From positions 693,265-757,264 of the forward strand of contig NZ_DS022272.1 in assembly GCF_000153705.1 (NCBI RefSeq): DNA of 64,000 bases, in the 5' to 3' direction. This document shows positions 55,908-64,000 of the stretch, one piece after another. The notes beneath the pieces were generated by a model. That model had not been told where the DNA came from, ran no database searches, and saw nothing but the letters and a program-made list of their open reading frames with translations. The position numbers and the translations under genes are program-made. This stretch comes from Fulvimarina pelagi HTCC2506. GTDB taxonomy: Bacteria; Pseudomonadota; Alphaproteobacteria; Rhizobiales; Rhizobiaceae. How positions within the stretch are numbered: position 1 is the first letter of the stretch; the number at the start of each line of letters is the position of its first letter.

Positions 55908-56117
55908 CGTATCTTCCGTCGTTCTTCAAAACCTCCGAGCGGTGCGGCGATTGCCGGCAGCGGGGAGGGCGGTTTTTCAATCTGGAGATCACGTGAGCCG
56001 CGCATCCCAACAGGACCATGGCGCAAACGCGATGCCGCCGACGCGCGAAGCGCCGGCGGATTTCGGCGGGACAATACTCACGCGCCTCAGCAAGTCAAGG
56101 CGGGCGAGCAATTTCGA

Positions 56118-57032
56118 TCAGGCCGTCGCACCGCCCTCTACGGGTCGGAGCGCCTGTCGATCGGCGACTACGTTTTCCTGCACCGCTTTCTGCACCTTTT
56201 CAAAGGCGCGGACTTCGATCTGTCGAACGCGCTCGCGGCTAATGTCGAACTCACCGGAAAGCGCCTCAAGCGTGATCGGATCCTCCGACAGTCTGCGAGC
56301 TTCGAAAATGCGGCGCTCGCGATCATTGAGGATGCCCATCGCGCGCTTGAGCATGCCGCGGCGTTGGTCGAGCTCGTCCTGCTGCGCGAGGACGTCCTCT
56401 TGAGACTCGTTTTCATCGACGAGCCAGTCCTGCCATTCGCCAGACTCGCCCTCGGTCGCCCGCAGCGGCGAGTTCAACGATGCATCGCCCGAAAGTCGGC
56501 GATTCATCGATATGACTTCGTCGTCGGAAACGCCGAGTTGCGTCGCGATCTGTTTGACCTGATCGGGGTTGAGATCACCGTCTTCGAGCGCTTGAATTCT
56601 GCTTTTCATCTTGCGCAGGTTGAAGAAGAGGCGCTTCTGATTGGCGGTCGTTCCCATTTTGACAAGGCTCCACGACCTCAAGATATATTCTTGGATCGAA
56701 GCCTTGATCCACCACATCGCATAGGTCGCCAATCGGAAGCCGCGTTCCGGGTCGAAACGCTTTACAGCCTGCATGAGGCCGACATTGCCTTCCGAAACCA
56801 CCTCGCCGATCGGCAGGCCGTAGCCGCGATAACCCATCGCGATCTTTGCCACGAGCCGCAGATGGCTCGTGACGAGCTTATGCGCGGCATTCCGGTCGTC
56901 ATGCTCGGCATAGCGCTTCGCGAGCATATACTCTTCGTCCGGTTGAAGCATCGGGAACCGACGAATCTCCTCGAGATACCGGTTGAGCCCGCCTTCGCCC
57001 GAAGCAATGCTGGGTAAATTCATCTGGGCCAT
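56118..57032 (-). CDS. rpoH: RNA polymerase sigma-32 factor
   Basis: 304 aa from the ATG at 57032 (GGAGGGACC upstream). Sigma region 2 contains NLRLVA-type SHLRLVAKIAMGYRGYGLP and FRLATYAMWWIKASIQEYIL. The RpoH box is QKRLFFNLRKMK. Region 4 helix-turn-helix is LEALSGEFDISRERVRQIEV. It directs heat-shock transcription. Rhizobiales often have more than one RpoH; which paralogue this is cannot be told. A 9-bp inverted repeat sits about 90-140 nt upstream. Confidence 0.95.
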   Translation of the reverse strand: MAQMNLPSIASGEGGLNRYLEEIRRFPMLQPDEEYMLAKRYAEHDDRNAAHKLVTSHLRLVAKIAMGYRGYGLPIGEVVSEGNVGLMQAVKRFDPERGFRLATYAMWWIKASIQEYILRSWSLVKMGTTANQKRLFFNLRKMKSRIQALEDGDLNPDQVKQIATQLGVSDDEVISMNRRLSGDASLNSPLRATEGESGEWQDWLVDENESQEDVLAQQDELDQRRGMLKRAMGILNDRERRIFEARRLSEDPITLEALSGEFDISRERVRQIEVRAFEKVQKAVQENVVADRQALRPVEGGATA

Positions 57033-57119
57033 GAAGGTCCCTCCATCCTTTTCGCCCGCTTTTGAAGCCGGACATCCACGGGCCCGATTCAGCACCCGCT
57101 ATCTACCATATGGGTATTC

Positions 57120-57169
57120 GAACGCCCGAATGTACGGTTCAGCGAGGAAAATCGCGTTGACGGGCGTTC
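57120..57169 (-). promoter_or_regulatory. Inverted repeat upstream of rpoH
   Basis: GAACGCCCG (57120-57128) and CGGGCGTTC (57161-57169) are perfect 9-bp inverted copies separated by 32 bases, 88-137 nt upstream of the rpoH ATG. They may be an operator or, if transcribed, a leader hairpin. Confidence 0.4.
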
Positions 57170-57182
57170 ACTCGCTACCCAC

Positions 57183-58202
57183 CTAAGGCTGTTGATTTCC
57201 TGAAAGTGCAATCCCGAGTGCCGCCGCAAGTTCCCGCATGTCGGTTGGCAGATCGCTCGAAAAGCGTTTTGCGTCTCCAGTGACTGGATGGACGAAGCCG
57301 AGTTCCGCCGCGTGCAGCGCCTGCCGTCGAAAGGCTTCGACTGTCGTACGAGCTGGCTCTTCCAACGCCTTGGCTTTGCTCGCAAAACCGGACGCGTAGA
57401 CGACGTCGCCGATGAGCGGATGGCCGATATGTGCCATGTGGACACGTATCTGATGCGTGCGCCCAGTGGCGAGGCGACATTCGACAAGCGAGGCTTCCGC
57501 GCCGGCTGCCCGGCCGGCTCCGGCAAGAATGCGATAATCGGTGATAGCCTGTCGGGCATCAGGCTGCGTTGCAGCGACGACATCGCGTTTCAACCGGTCT
57601 GATGACGAACGGCCTAGCATCGTCTCGATCCGTCCGACCGCCGGCACGGGGGTACCCCAGACGATCGCCCGATAAGACCGCACCATCCGACCATCCGAGC
57701 CGTGCGCTGCAAACTGTTCGGCGAGGCTACGATGGGCCATGTCCGTCTTTGCGATCACGAGCAGTCCGCTCGTATCCTTGTCGAGCCGGTGGACGATGCC
57801 GGGGCGCTTTACGCCGTTGATGCCGGACAATTCCTCTCCACAATAATGGAGCAGCGCGTTGACCAGCGTGCCACTCCAATTACCGGGTCCGGGATGGACG
57901 ACGAGACCAGCGGGCTTGTCGACCACGACGAGGTCGGCATCCTCGAAGACGATGGTCAGCGGGATGTCCTCGGGCTCGGGCTCGGGTTCGGCCGGCGCCG
58001 GAACGCGCAATGCCACGGCTTCGCCCTCCTTCACCCTACGTTTCGCCGCTGCCGTATCCACTCCGCCCACAGTCACGTCTCCGGCGCGGATTAGCGACTG
58101 TATGCGTGCCCGGGAGAGTTCCGGCGAACAGCGGCCCGCGAGGAATGCGTCGATCCTCATGCCGGCTTCTTCCGCCTCGACCGTGTACTCTCTTGTCTCC
58201 AT
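57183..58202 (-). CDS. rluD: 23S rRNA pseudouridine synthase, RluA family (RluD-like)
   Basis: 339 aa from the ATG at 58202. An N-terminal S4 domain (RIDAFLAGRCSPELSRARIQ) and the catalytic HRLDKDTSGLLVIAKT with the active Asp are present, plus ATGRTHQIRVHMAHIGHPL. It pseudouridylates 23S rRNA; the paralogue name RluD is by best resemblance. It lies upstream of rpoH on the same strand, 150 bp apart. Confidence 0.92.
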   Translation of the reverse strand: METREYTVEAEEAGMRIDAFLAGRCSPELSRARIQSLIRAGDVTVGGVDTAAAKRRVKEGEAVALRVPAPAEPEPEPEDIPLTIVFEDADLVVVDKPAGLVVHPGPGNWSGTLVNALLHYCGEELSGINGVKRPGIVHRLDKDTSGLLVIAKTDMAHRSLAEQFAAHGSDGRMVRSYRAIVWGTPVPAVGRIETMLGRSSSDRLKRDVVAATQPDARQAITDYRILAGAGRAAGAEASLVECRLATGRTHQIRVHMAHIGHPLIGDVVYASGFASKAKALEEPARTTVEAFRRQALHAAELGFVHPVTGDAKRFSSDLPTDMRELAAALGIALSGNQQP

Positions 58203-58274
58203 GACCGTCCCGCCTGTAGTGCGATGTGTCACTCCGCTTATCGCGCGACTGGACGGGACAGGCAAAGACGACCC

Positions 58275-58643
58275 ATGACCATCGACGACGCAAACCAAGA
58301 CGAAAAGCCTCTCGATCCCGCGGCCGAAAGGCTGCGGCGCAAGCTGGTCCGGCTGCTCGTGTTCTCGATGGGGTTTCTGATTCTGTCGGTAATGACTGTC
58401 TTCGGCGTTATAATCTATCGGACGATGGGAGCGCCTGCGCCGCAGCCGGCCCGGACCGGAGACCCGATCGCCATCGCGCTCCCGGCTGGCGCCGAGATTG
58501 TCTATACCGCGATTGACGAAGGCCGGATACTTCTCACCGTGCGCCAGGCGAGCGGGATAAGTCTCTTCAGTGTATCGGAGGCAAACGGCGAAATCCTCGC
58601 CGAATATAGGATCGAACCTGTGCCGACGGATCCTAACGAATGA
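58275..58643 (+). CDS. DUF6476-like single-TM membrane protein
   Basis: 122 aa from the ATG at 58275; divergent from rluD, 72 bp apart. A charged N-terminus of ~35 residues is followed by one TM helix (LLVFSMGFLILSVMTVFGVI) and a small extracytoplasmic domain with repeated beta-prone segments (AIALPAGAEIVYTAIDEGRI). It matches the small family found next to rluD in alphaproteobacteria (I recall DUF6476). Function unknown. Confidence 0.7.
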   Translation: MTIDDANQDEKPLDPAAERLRRKLVRLLVFSMGFLILSVMTVFGVIIYRTMGAPAPQPARTGDPIAIALPAGAEIVYTAIDEGRILLTVRQASGISLFSVSEANGEILAEYRIEPVPTDPNE

Positions 58644-58768
58644 AGCGCGGCTTCAGGCACATTTTCGACGTGCCGGCCTCGTGAAGATTTCACAAAGAAA
58701 TTCGAATGCCGGGGTTTGAAATCTCTTGCGCCCGCCTTCAGCGGCTTCTATGTCAAGCCGGTCTGAAC

Positions 58769-58844
58769 GCTCCCATCGTCTAGCGGTCTAGGACGCCGCC
58801 CTCTCACGGCGGAAACACGGGTTCGAGTCCCGTTGGGAGTGCCA
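58769..58844 (+). tRNA. tRNA-Glu (anticodon CTC), CCA encoded
   Basis: Acceptor GCTCCCA pairs with TGGGAGT (first pair G-U). The anticodon arm is GCCGCCCTCTCACGGCGG with anticodon CTC. T-arm ACGGGTTCGAGTCCCGT, discriminator G and CCA. 76 nt. Confidence 0.96.
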
Positions 58845-59228
58845 TCTTTTTCGCGACGCATAGTTTGCCGGTTACCTGGCAAAGGATGACCTTCGCGTAG
58901 GCTTTGATCTTCTGCGCGCAAAGACTGCCGCTTTCCAGAAACGACGGCAACTCAGCACCGCATCGCATATCTGTTGCGGTAGCCCCATGGCCATCATGTC
59001 ATTCGGCATGTTGATGTTTGGCTGCTAGAACTCGACAGGCTCTCTCGAACCCGGCACGAGTTCTGCGTAGTCCGGATCGTCCCGAGCAAAGCTTTCCGTC
59101 CGAATGGCCTCGCCTAAAGGGACGAGCCAGTTGTTCCGATATACACTATCCGGCGGATCCTTTGATCAGCCGAGCACTGTGGCATCAACTCCATTGCGGC
59201 AGGAGACCAAGATTGGTATCTGAAAGTC
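58845..59228. other. 384-bp gap between tRNA-Glu and the copper cluster
   Basis: No gene with a ribosome site was found; the longest plus frame (59018-59296) is low quality and overlaps the next gene. It is the junction between housekeeping genes and the copper-resistance cluster. No repeat of the tRNA 3' end was seen within the window. Confidence 0.4.
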
Positions 59229-59618
59229 ATGGACCGATCGCTCGCTTTTCTGAGATGCATGACACGGCTTTTTGCCGTGTTCATACTCTTGGCTAGTGCG
59301 ATCCTTCAGGCCCCCTCCGCTGTCGCCGGCGAACACTTTGACCATTCAGTGATCGAAGTCTCGATGGGAATGCACGCTCATGGGGCGGAAAATTCTCATG
59401 CTCCGCATCATTCGAGTAACGATCGACATTTAACGCCGTCGCACTTCCCTGCGAACGACACGAGCGACGATTGCGGCATCCATTGCGTCAGCGCACTGCC
59501 CCAGATTCTGGTGCCGCAGACTTCGGTGCCGATCGTCCTGGCAATGACTTTCGCGACATTTGAGGACGACATCGCTGGCTTGCCGGCGCCGACCCTCGAA
59601 CGCCCTCCACGCGCCTGA
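59229..59618 (+). CDS. His-rich secreted protein at the head of the copper cluster
   Basis: 129 aa; ATG at 59229 chosen, ATG at 59259 is possible. It has a signal peptide (LFAVFILLASAILQAPSAVA). The mature N-terminal part is rich in His and Met (HSVIEVSMGMHAHGAENSHAP, trimmed: MGMHAHG and HAPHHSS), followed by DCGIHC, two Cys flanking a His. A second hydrophobic segment (VPIVLAMTF) occurs near the end. The layout fits a periplasmic copper-binding accessory protein, but no family was recognised with certainty. Confidence 0.6.
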   Translation: MDRSLAFLRCMTRLFAVFILLASAILQAPSAVAGEHFDHSVIEVSMGMHAHGAENSHAPHHSSNDRHLTPSHFPANDTSDDCGIHCVSALPQILVPQTSVPIVLAMTFATFEDDIAGLPAPTLERPPRA

Positions 59619-59795
59619 ACCCTTCGCGTCTCCTCTGACGCGTCAGCGTGCCGTTCCGCTTTGAGGCGAACCGGCTCGCGAGTTCAGGCCGCGAATTCAC
59701 ATACACACCGCGGCCGACCCTGCAACGCTCCGCCCGACCATTCCGGCAGCATCCGTGCTTGCCGCTCCATGGTCCGGCACAGGTGTACGAATGCC

Positions 59796-60035
59796 ATGAA
59801 CTTAATTCGAAGGATCGGCCTTCTCGCCGGTCTTGCTCTCGCCGGCTGCGCGCCAGCCCCGCGTGGACTGCCGGACATTGCGGCGTTTCCCTCGCCAGAC
59901 GATCCGTCGATCGTTTCGCCGATGGGTGGCGCGGGTTCCGTCGTTGGTTCCTATACGCCACGATCCGTTGCCGAACCTCAGGCCTGGCGAAATCGCGGAG
60001 TGCCGCTCGAAGCTGTACCGGAGGCAGGCCAATGA
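59796..60035 (+). CDS. Small lipoprotein, Pro-rich
   Basis: 79 aa, starting at the ATG at 59796. The lipobox LAGLALAGC precedes a short mature region rich in Pro, Gly and Ser (APAPRGLPDIAAFPSPDD). Its stop overlaps the ATG of the outer-membrane protein gene (ATGA), so the two are coupled. It is probably a periplasmic or outer-membrane accessory of the copper efflux/oxidase system; function unknown. Confidence 0.7.
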   Translation: MNLIRRIGLLAGLALAGCAPAPRGLPDIAAFPSPDDPSIVSPMGGAGSVVGSYTPRSVAEPQAWRNRGVPLEAVPEAGQ

Positions 60036-61489
60036 GGCGGTTTCTGAAACTTGCAGCCCTCGCCTGCCTGCCCTTCGCCCTTTCGGCCTGCATTTCCGCG
60101 ACGCAGGACTATGAGACCGAGCTCGGCTTTTCTCTCGTTTCCGGCCAGACCGCCCAGCGGCTCGGCAAGGAGGCGATGTGGATACAGAACTCCGCCGACG
60201 CCGCCGCGGCCCGCAGCCGCGTAAACGGCCTTCTCGCCTCCCGCTATGTCGGCGTCGATGCGGCGATCCAGGTCGCGATCCTCAACAACAAGAACCTCCA
60301 GGCAAGTTATGCCGATGTCGGCATGTCGGTGGCCGATCTCTGGCAGGAGGATCTCCTCGCTAATCCGACGATTTCCGTCGGATATAGCGGTATCGGTGTG
60401 GGGCGCACGATCGAGTCCATCGTCGCCGCCAATCTGACCCGGCTTTTGACCCGCGAAAGGCGGCTCGATGTCGCGGAAGTGCGGCTTCTTCAGGCCCAGC
60501 TGCGGGCCGTCGATGCGACGCTGGCACTCAGCGCCGAAACCCGCCGCGCGTGGATCGAGGCGGTCGCCGCCTGGGAGGCGGTGTCCTCTCTCAATCAAGC
60601 GAAGACCGCCGCCGACGCCGCCGCCGAACTCGCCCGCGAACTCGGGCGGACCGGCGCCATGCCGAAGGCCGATCAGGCTCGCGAACAGGCCTTCTATGCC
60701 GAGATTACCGGTCAGACGGCCGAGGCGCGCCTAGCGGCCAATCTCGCCAAGGAGCGTCTCTACCGGGTGATGGGCGTCTGGGGCAAAGACCTCGACTTCG
60801 AGGTGCCGAACTCGCTGCCCGGTCTGCCGGGCGGTCTGAGGGGTTACAGCTCGGTGGAAGCCGAAGCCCTGCGCAACCGGGTCGATCTTCAGGTCGCCCG
60901 GCTCAAACTGGAAGCGCTTGCGCGGTCCTACGGGCTCACCAACGCGACGCGCTACGTCTCCGATCTCGATCTCGCCGCTGGTATCGAGGTGGAAGAGGAG
61001 GTCGAGGAGACAGAAGAGGGCGGCGAGGAGACGAACAACATCGTCTCCGGCATGATCGAGGCCGGCATCGAGATTCCGATCTTCGACAGCGGCCAGGCGC
61101 GTTTGCGCAAGGCCGAGTTCCAGTATCTGAAGGCGGCGAACCTTCTCGCAGCCAAGGCTGTCGATATTCGTGCGGAGGCGCGGGCCGCCTACAAGGCCTA
61201 TCGCGGACGTCACGACATCGCCCGGCATTACCAATCGAGCGTCGTACCCCTGCGGGTGACCGTCGAGAAGGAATCCCTCCTCACCTACAACGGAATGATC
61301 ACCAACACCTTCGACCTTCTGGCCGATACGCGGGCGAAACTCGGCGCGATCCTGACCGCGCTGCAGGCCAAGCGCGATTTCTACCTCGCCGATGCGGACC
61401 TGACGGCCGCCATCACAGGCGGTCTCGGCGGTGCGCCGAGCGCCGAGACCGAAACCGCCGTCGCCGAAGGCGGCGGGGCCGAACACTGA
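60032..61489 (+). CDS. TolC-family outer-membrane efflux lipoprotein of the copper cluster
   Basis: 485 aa. The lipobox LPFALSAC gives an N-acylated protein, as in CusC-type factors. Two OEP repeats with long helices are visible (e.g. NNKNLQASYADVGMSVADLW; LADTRAKLGAILTALQAKRD). An acidic insert (VEEEVEETEEGGEETN) lies between the halves and could bind metal. No RND pump or adaptor gene is seen in the window, so it may act with the multicopper oxidase system as CopB/PcoB does, or partner with genes elsewhere. Confidence 0.82.
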   Translation: MRRFLKLAALACLPFALSACISATQDYETELGFSLVSGQTAQRLGKEAMWIQNSADAAAARSRVNGLLASRYVGVDAAIQVAILNNKNLQASYADVGMSVADLWQEDLLANPTISVGYSGIGVGRTIESIVAANLTRLLTRERRLDVAEVRLLQAQLRAVDATLALSAETRRAWIEAVAAWEAVSSLNQAKTAADAAAELARELGRTGAMPKADQAREQAFYAEITGQTAEARLAANLAKERLYRVMGVWGKDLDFEVPNSLPGLPGGLRGYSSVEAEALRNRVDLQVARLKLEALARSYGLTNATRYVSDLDLAAGIEVEEEVEETEEGGEETNNIVSGMIEAGIEIPIFDSGQARLRKAEFQYLKAANLLAAKAVDIRAEARAAYKAYRGRHDIARHYQSSVVPLRVTVEKESLLTYNGMITNTFDLLADTRAKLGAILTALQAKRDFYLADADLTAAITGGLGGAPSAETETAVAEGGGAEH

Positions 61490-61503
61490 TCCGGAGAGAC
61501 ATC

Positions 61504-62895
61504 ATGGTATCGAGACGCAATTTCCTCGGCGCCGGCGTGGCGCTTGCCGGCGCGACCGCCTGGTCGCGAACCTCCGCGATGGGGCTGCCCGAGGCCCCGG
61601 TCATGGAGAGTGCGGCCACGCAGCCGCCGGTCCATCCGAGCGAGGGGCCGCATTACAATCCTGTCGTTACCCTCAACGGCTGGTCGCTGCCCTTCCGCAT
61701 GAACGGCAACGTCAAGGAGTTCCACCTCGTCGCAGAGCCCGTCGAGCGCGAGATGGCCGAGGGCATGACCGCCTATCTCTGGGGCTACAACGGCCAGTCG
61801 CCCGGTCCCACGATCGAATGCGTCGAGGGCGACCGGGTGCGCATCTTCGTCTCCAACAAGCTTCCCGAACACACGACTATTCACTGGCATGGCATGATCC
61901 TGCCCTGCGGCATGGACGGCGTCGGCGGCCTCACCCAGCCGACGATCCCGCCCGGCAAGACCTTCGTCTACGAGTTCGACGCGGTGAAGAGCGGCACCTT
62001 CATGTACCATCCGCACGCCGATGAGATGGTGCAGATGGCGATGGGCATGATGGGCTTCTTCGTCATCCACCCGAAGGACCCGGACTTCATGCCGGTCGAC
62101 CGGGACTTCGTGTTCCTGCTCTCTTCCTACGACATCGAGCCGGGCTCTTATTTGCCGAAGGTCATGGAGATGACCGACTTCAACATGTGGACGATCAACA
62201 GCCGCATCTTTCCCGATGTGGCGCCGCTGGTCGCGGGGACCGGGGACCGGGTGCGGGTGCGGGTCGGCAACCTCACCATGACCAACCACCCAATCCACAT
62301 GCACGGCTACGATTTCGAGGTGACTTGCACGGACGGCGGGTGGGTGCGGCCCGAGGCACGCTGGCCCGAGGTTTCGATCGACATTCCCGTCGGCGCAATG
62401 CGGGCCTACGAGTTCGACGCCGTTCATCCCGGCGACTGGGCGCTTCACTGCCACAAGTCGCACCATACCATGAACGCCATGGGCCACGACGTGCCGACCT
62501 TCATCGGCGCGGACAAGTCGGCGGTCGCGCGCAAGATCAAGGCCGTCCAGCCCGACTACATGCCGATGGGAACCAAGGGCATGGCGGACATGGCCGAGAT
62601 GTCGATGCCGCTACCCGACAACACCATCCCGATGATGACCGGCTGGGGCCAGTTCGGCTCGCTCGAAATGGGCGGCATGTTCACCGTCATGAAGGTGCGC
62701 GACGGGCTCGAGGCCGGGGACTACGAGGATCCCGGCGATTACGAGCATCCCCCCGGGACGGTCGCCTGGGAATGGACGGGCGAACTGCCTGAGGCAGCGA
62801 CGGCGCCGGACGGCAGCGCTTCGGGATCGAGCCTGCCGAACACGCCGGCTGCCCACCAAATGCCCGATCATGGCGCCGGCCACTCAGGTCACTGA
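61504..62895 (+). CDS. Multicopper oxidase (copper resistance, Tat-exported)
   Basis: 463 aa. The ATG at 61504 begins a Tat signal with SRRNFLGAGVALAGATAW. Copper ligands are all present: HWHGMILPCGMDG, YHPHADEM, HPIHMHGYDFEV and HCHKSHHTMNAM (H-C-H-x3-H-x4-M, type 1 axial Met). The C-terminus is Met/His-rich (MADMAEMSMPLPDNTIPMM). It probably oxidises Cu(I) to Cu(II) in the periplasm, as CueO/CopA do. It follows the TolC-like gene by 14 bp. Confidence 0.92.
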   Translation: MVSRRNFLGAGVALAGATAWSRTSAMGLPEAPVMESAATQPPVHPSEGPHYNPVVTLNGWSLPFRMNGNVKEFHLVAEPVEREMAEGMTAYLWGYNGQSPGPTIECVEGDRVRIFVSNKLPEHTTIHWHGMILPCGMDGVGGLTQPTIPPGKTFVYEFDAVKSGTFMYHPHADEMVQMAMGMMGFFVIHPKDPDFMPVDRDFVFLLSSYDIEPGSYLPKVMEMTDFNMWTINSRIFPDVAPLVAGTGDRVRVRVGNLTMTNHPIHMHGYDFEVTCTDGGWVRPEARWPEVSIDIPVGAMRAYEFDAVHPGDWALHCHKSHHTMNAMGHDVPTFIGADKSAVARKIKAVQPDYMPMGTKGMADMAEMSMPLPDNTIPMMTGWGQFGSLEMGGMFTVMKVRDGLEAGDYEDPGDYEHPPGTVAWEWTGELPEAATAPDGSASGSSLPNTPAAHQMPDHGAGHSGH

Positions 62896-62941
62896 CCGGC
62901 ATGGTGCCGAAGGACCTCTTCTCAAGGAGACGAACCATACG

Positions 62942-63544
62942 ATGCGAATGACAACTGTCTTGACCGCGCTCTCGCTTGCGCTGCCTCTGGCCTCGGTCGC
63001 TAAGGCCCAGGAACACCACCACACGGGCACGATGGAGCATGGCTCCATCGCGCATGGTGACGGCCACAAAGCCACAAGCGAAGACGTGCATCGCGACATG
63101 CATGGCTCGATGGGCCACGACCACGCGCCTGCCGAGGCAGGCCACGATGCGGAGTTGGTGGTCGGCGTGCCAGGCGAAGCCGAACAGGCAAGCCGCACGA
63201 TCGATGTCTCCATGAAGGAGGACGACGACGGCGCGATGATCTTCGAACCGGCCTCGATCGCCGTCGAAGAAGGCGAAACCGTTCGTCTTACGATCCGCAA
63301 CGACGGAGAACTCGAACACGAGTTCGTCCTCGGTGATCGCTCGCATATAGCTGAGCACAAGGGGCTTATGGAGCGCTTTCCGGAAATGGAACACGCCGAT
63401 CCCAATGCGGTGCGTCTGCAGCCGGGCGAGAGCGGCGAGATCGTCTGGACCTTCACCAAGGCCGGCGACTTCGAGTTCGCCTGCCTCATCCCTGGCCACT
63501 ACGACGCGGGCATGCACGGCAAGCTGACCGTCGCATCGAAATAA
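62942..63544 (+). CDS. Periplasmic cupredoxin
   Basis: 200 aa. It has a signal peptide (TALSLALPLASVAKAQ), then a His/Met-rich segment (QEHHHTGTMEHGS), and a blue-copper domain. Type 1 ligands: His in ELEHEFVLG and the C-x4-H-x4-M set in FACLIPGHYDAGMHG. It is likely a copper carrier or electron acceptor for the multicopper oxidase encoded 46 bp upstream. AAGGAG lies 12 bases before the start. Confidence 0.88.
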   Translation: MRMTTVLTALSLALPLASVAKAQEHHHTGTMEHGSIAHGDGHKATSEDVHRDMHGSMGHDHAPAEAGHDAELVVGVPGEAEQASRTIDVSMKEDDDGAMIFEPASIAVEEGETVRLTIRNDGELEHEFVLGDRSHIAEHKGLMERFPEMEHADPNAVRLQPGESGEIVWTFTKAGDFEFACLIPGHYDAGMHGKLTVASK

Positions 63545-63577
63545 CCCGTTCACAATCGGACAGAACAGGAGATACCC

Positions 63578-63862
63578 ATGTCCAAAATCATAAAAACGCT
63601 GGCATCTGCATGTTTCGCCCTTCTGCTGGCTGTGCCGGCCTTCGCCGCCGACTTCACGAAGGGCGTCGTACAGAAGGTCGACGAGAAGGGTCAGAAACTG
63701 ACAATCAAGCACGAGGAGCTGACCAATCTCGACATGCCCGCCATGACGATGGTCTTCTCGGTCGCCGATCCGGCGATGCTCGAGAAGGCGGCGGAAGGCC
63801 AGTCGATCGAGTTCGTAGTCGAGCGCGTGCGCGGCAAGCTGACCGTCACCGAGTTGAAATAA
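63578..63862 (+). CDS. CusF-like periplasmic copper chaperone
   Basis: 94 aa. Signal peptide (ACFALLLAVPAFAADF) and a CusF-type OB fold with LDMPAMTMVFSVADPAML, which contains the Met/aromatic copper-binding motif. It would hand Cu(I)/Ag(I) to efflux or oxidation partners. It sits 33 bp after the cupredoxin gene. Confidence 0.88.
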   Translation: MSKIIKTLASACFALLLAVPAFAADFTKGVVQKVDEKGQKLTIKHEELTNLDMPAMTMVFSVADPAMLEKAAEGQSIEFVVERVRGKLTVTELK

Positions 63863-63923
63863 GCGTGCCGCCTGCCGGGTCCGTGACGGGTCTGGCAGGC
63901 TCGATGCAGAGGAGGAACCCGAG

Positions 63924-64000
63924 ATGAAGAGACTGATCCTGACGACCGCACTCGCAAGCCTTGTCTGCGGTGGCGCTCTCGCCCATTCCAAGAAGGAAAC
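63924..64000 (+). CDS. copC: Copper resistance protein CopC-like, 5' end only
   Basis: The frame runs off the window after 25 codons. GGAGG precedes the ATG. It has a signal peptide (LILTTALASLVCGGALA) followed by HSKKE, which matches the N-terminal His of mature CopC proteins. Its place after the CusF-like gene supports the copper role. Only the start can be judged. Confidence 0.6.
   Translation, partial: MKRLILTTALASLVCGGALAHSKKE

Noticed and set aside
55692..57017. 441-codon plus-strand frame opposite rpmG and rpoH
   Set aside because: Covers two clear minus-strand genes and lacks any motif.
60550..61503. In-frame upstream extension of the multicopper oxidase
   Set aside because: The frame is open through the TolC-like gene but is Arg-rich; the Tat signal begins at 61504, so the upstream part is not coding.
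61381..62487. 368-codon minus-strand frame opposite the multicopper oxidase
   Set aside because: His/Arg-rich mirror of the oxidase copper motifs; no ribosome site.
1..64000. CRISPR arrays, insertion sequences, rRNA genes, prophage
   Set aside because: No regularly spaced repeats, no transposase or integrase motifs and no rRNA sequence were seen in the window.

Overview
The window looks like a 64-kb chromosomal segment of a high-GC alphaproteobacterium of the order Rhizobiales (Hyphomicrobiales). The evidence is gene order: nuoA-N, then biotin ligase, RNase J, methylmalonyl-CoA epimerase, DUF1467, class-II proS, lolC, lolD and dnaE, followed by a DUF3572-divK-pleD-rpmG-rpoH-rluD block. CTTGAC-type -35 boxes fit the same group. 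The family cannot be fixed from sequence alone; Aurantimonadaceae-like is a guess.

Layout. 1-1053: 3' end of murJ. 1.2-16.2 kb: one minus-strand regulon for aerobic glycine-betaine catabolism. GbcA/GbcB (betaine to dimethylglycine), DgcA/DgcB with a dedicated EtfA/EtfB pair (dimethylglycine to sarcosine) and the heterotetrameric sarcosine oxidase SoxBDAG (sarcosine to glycine) are all present, with a GbdR-type AraC regulator. The gbcA and soxB leaders share a 13-bp element. 16.3-19.3 kb: an OmpR/EnvZ-type two-component pair divergent from a His-rich Spy/CpxP-like periplasmic protein. 19.4-22.6 kb: envelope genes (SH3-MliC protein, D,D-carboxypeptidase lipoprotein, small lipoprotein) and an SDR lacking the catalytic Tyr. 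tRNA-Val and tRNA-Asp follow.

23.5-40.0 kb: a complete complex I operon with four extra genes threaded into it (a GFA/CENP-V-type enzyme, a 70-aa ORF, a 28-aa ORF and a 67-aa two-TM protein) and a NuoE carrying a long acidic tail plus a helix-hairpin-helix module. 40.0-47.2 kb: birA, rnj, mce, DUF1467, proS, lolC and lolD. A minus-strand sRNA candidate (alpha-r9/Smr9C-like position) lies between DUF1467 and proS.

Between lolD and dnaE is the most interesting locus. A 28-codon single-TM microprotein (47320-47406) sits behind a promoter whose -35/-10 spacer contains a perfect alphaproteobacterial LexA box (GAAC-N7-GAAC). It looks like a SidA-type SOS-induced membrane peptide. DnaE, a zinc-ribbon DinB, a HAD-like protein, DUF3572, DivK and PleD follow.

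55.2-58.7 kb: a structured-RNA candidate, rpmG, rpoH, rluD and a DUF6476-like membrane protein. After tRNA-Glu (58769-58844) the window ends in a copper-resistance cluster: His-rich secreted protein, small lipoprotein, TolC-like outer-membrane lipoprotein, Tat-exported multicopper oxidase, cupredoxin, CusF-like protein and the start of copC. This is plausibly accessory DNA placed at a tRNA gene. No insertion sequence, CRISPR array or rRNA was seen.
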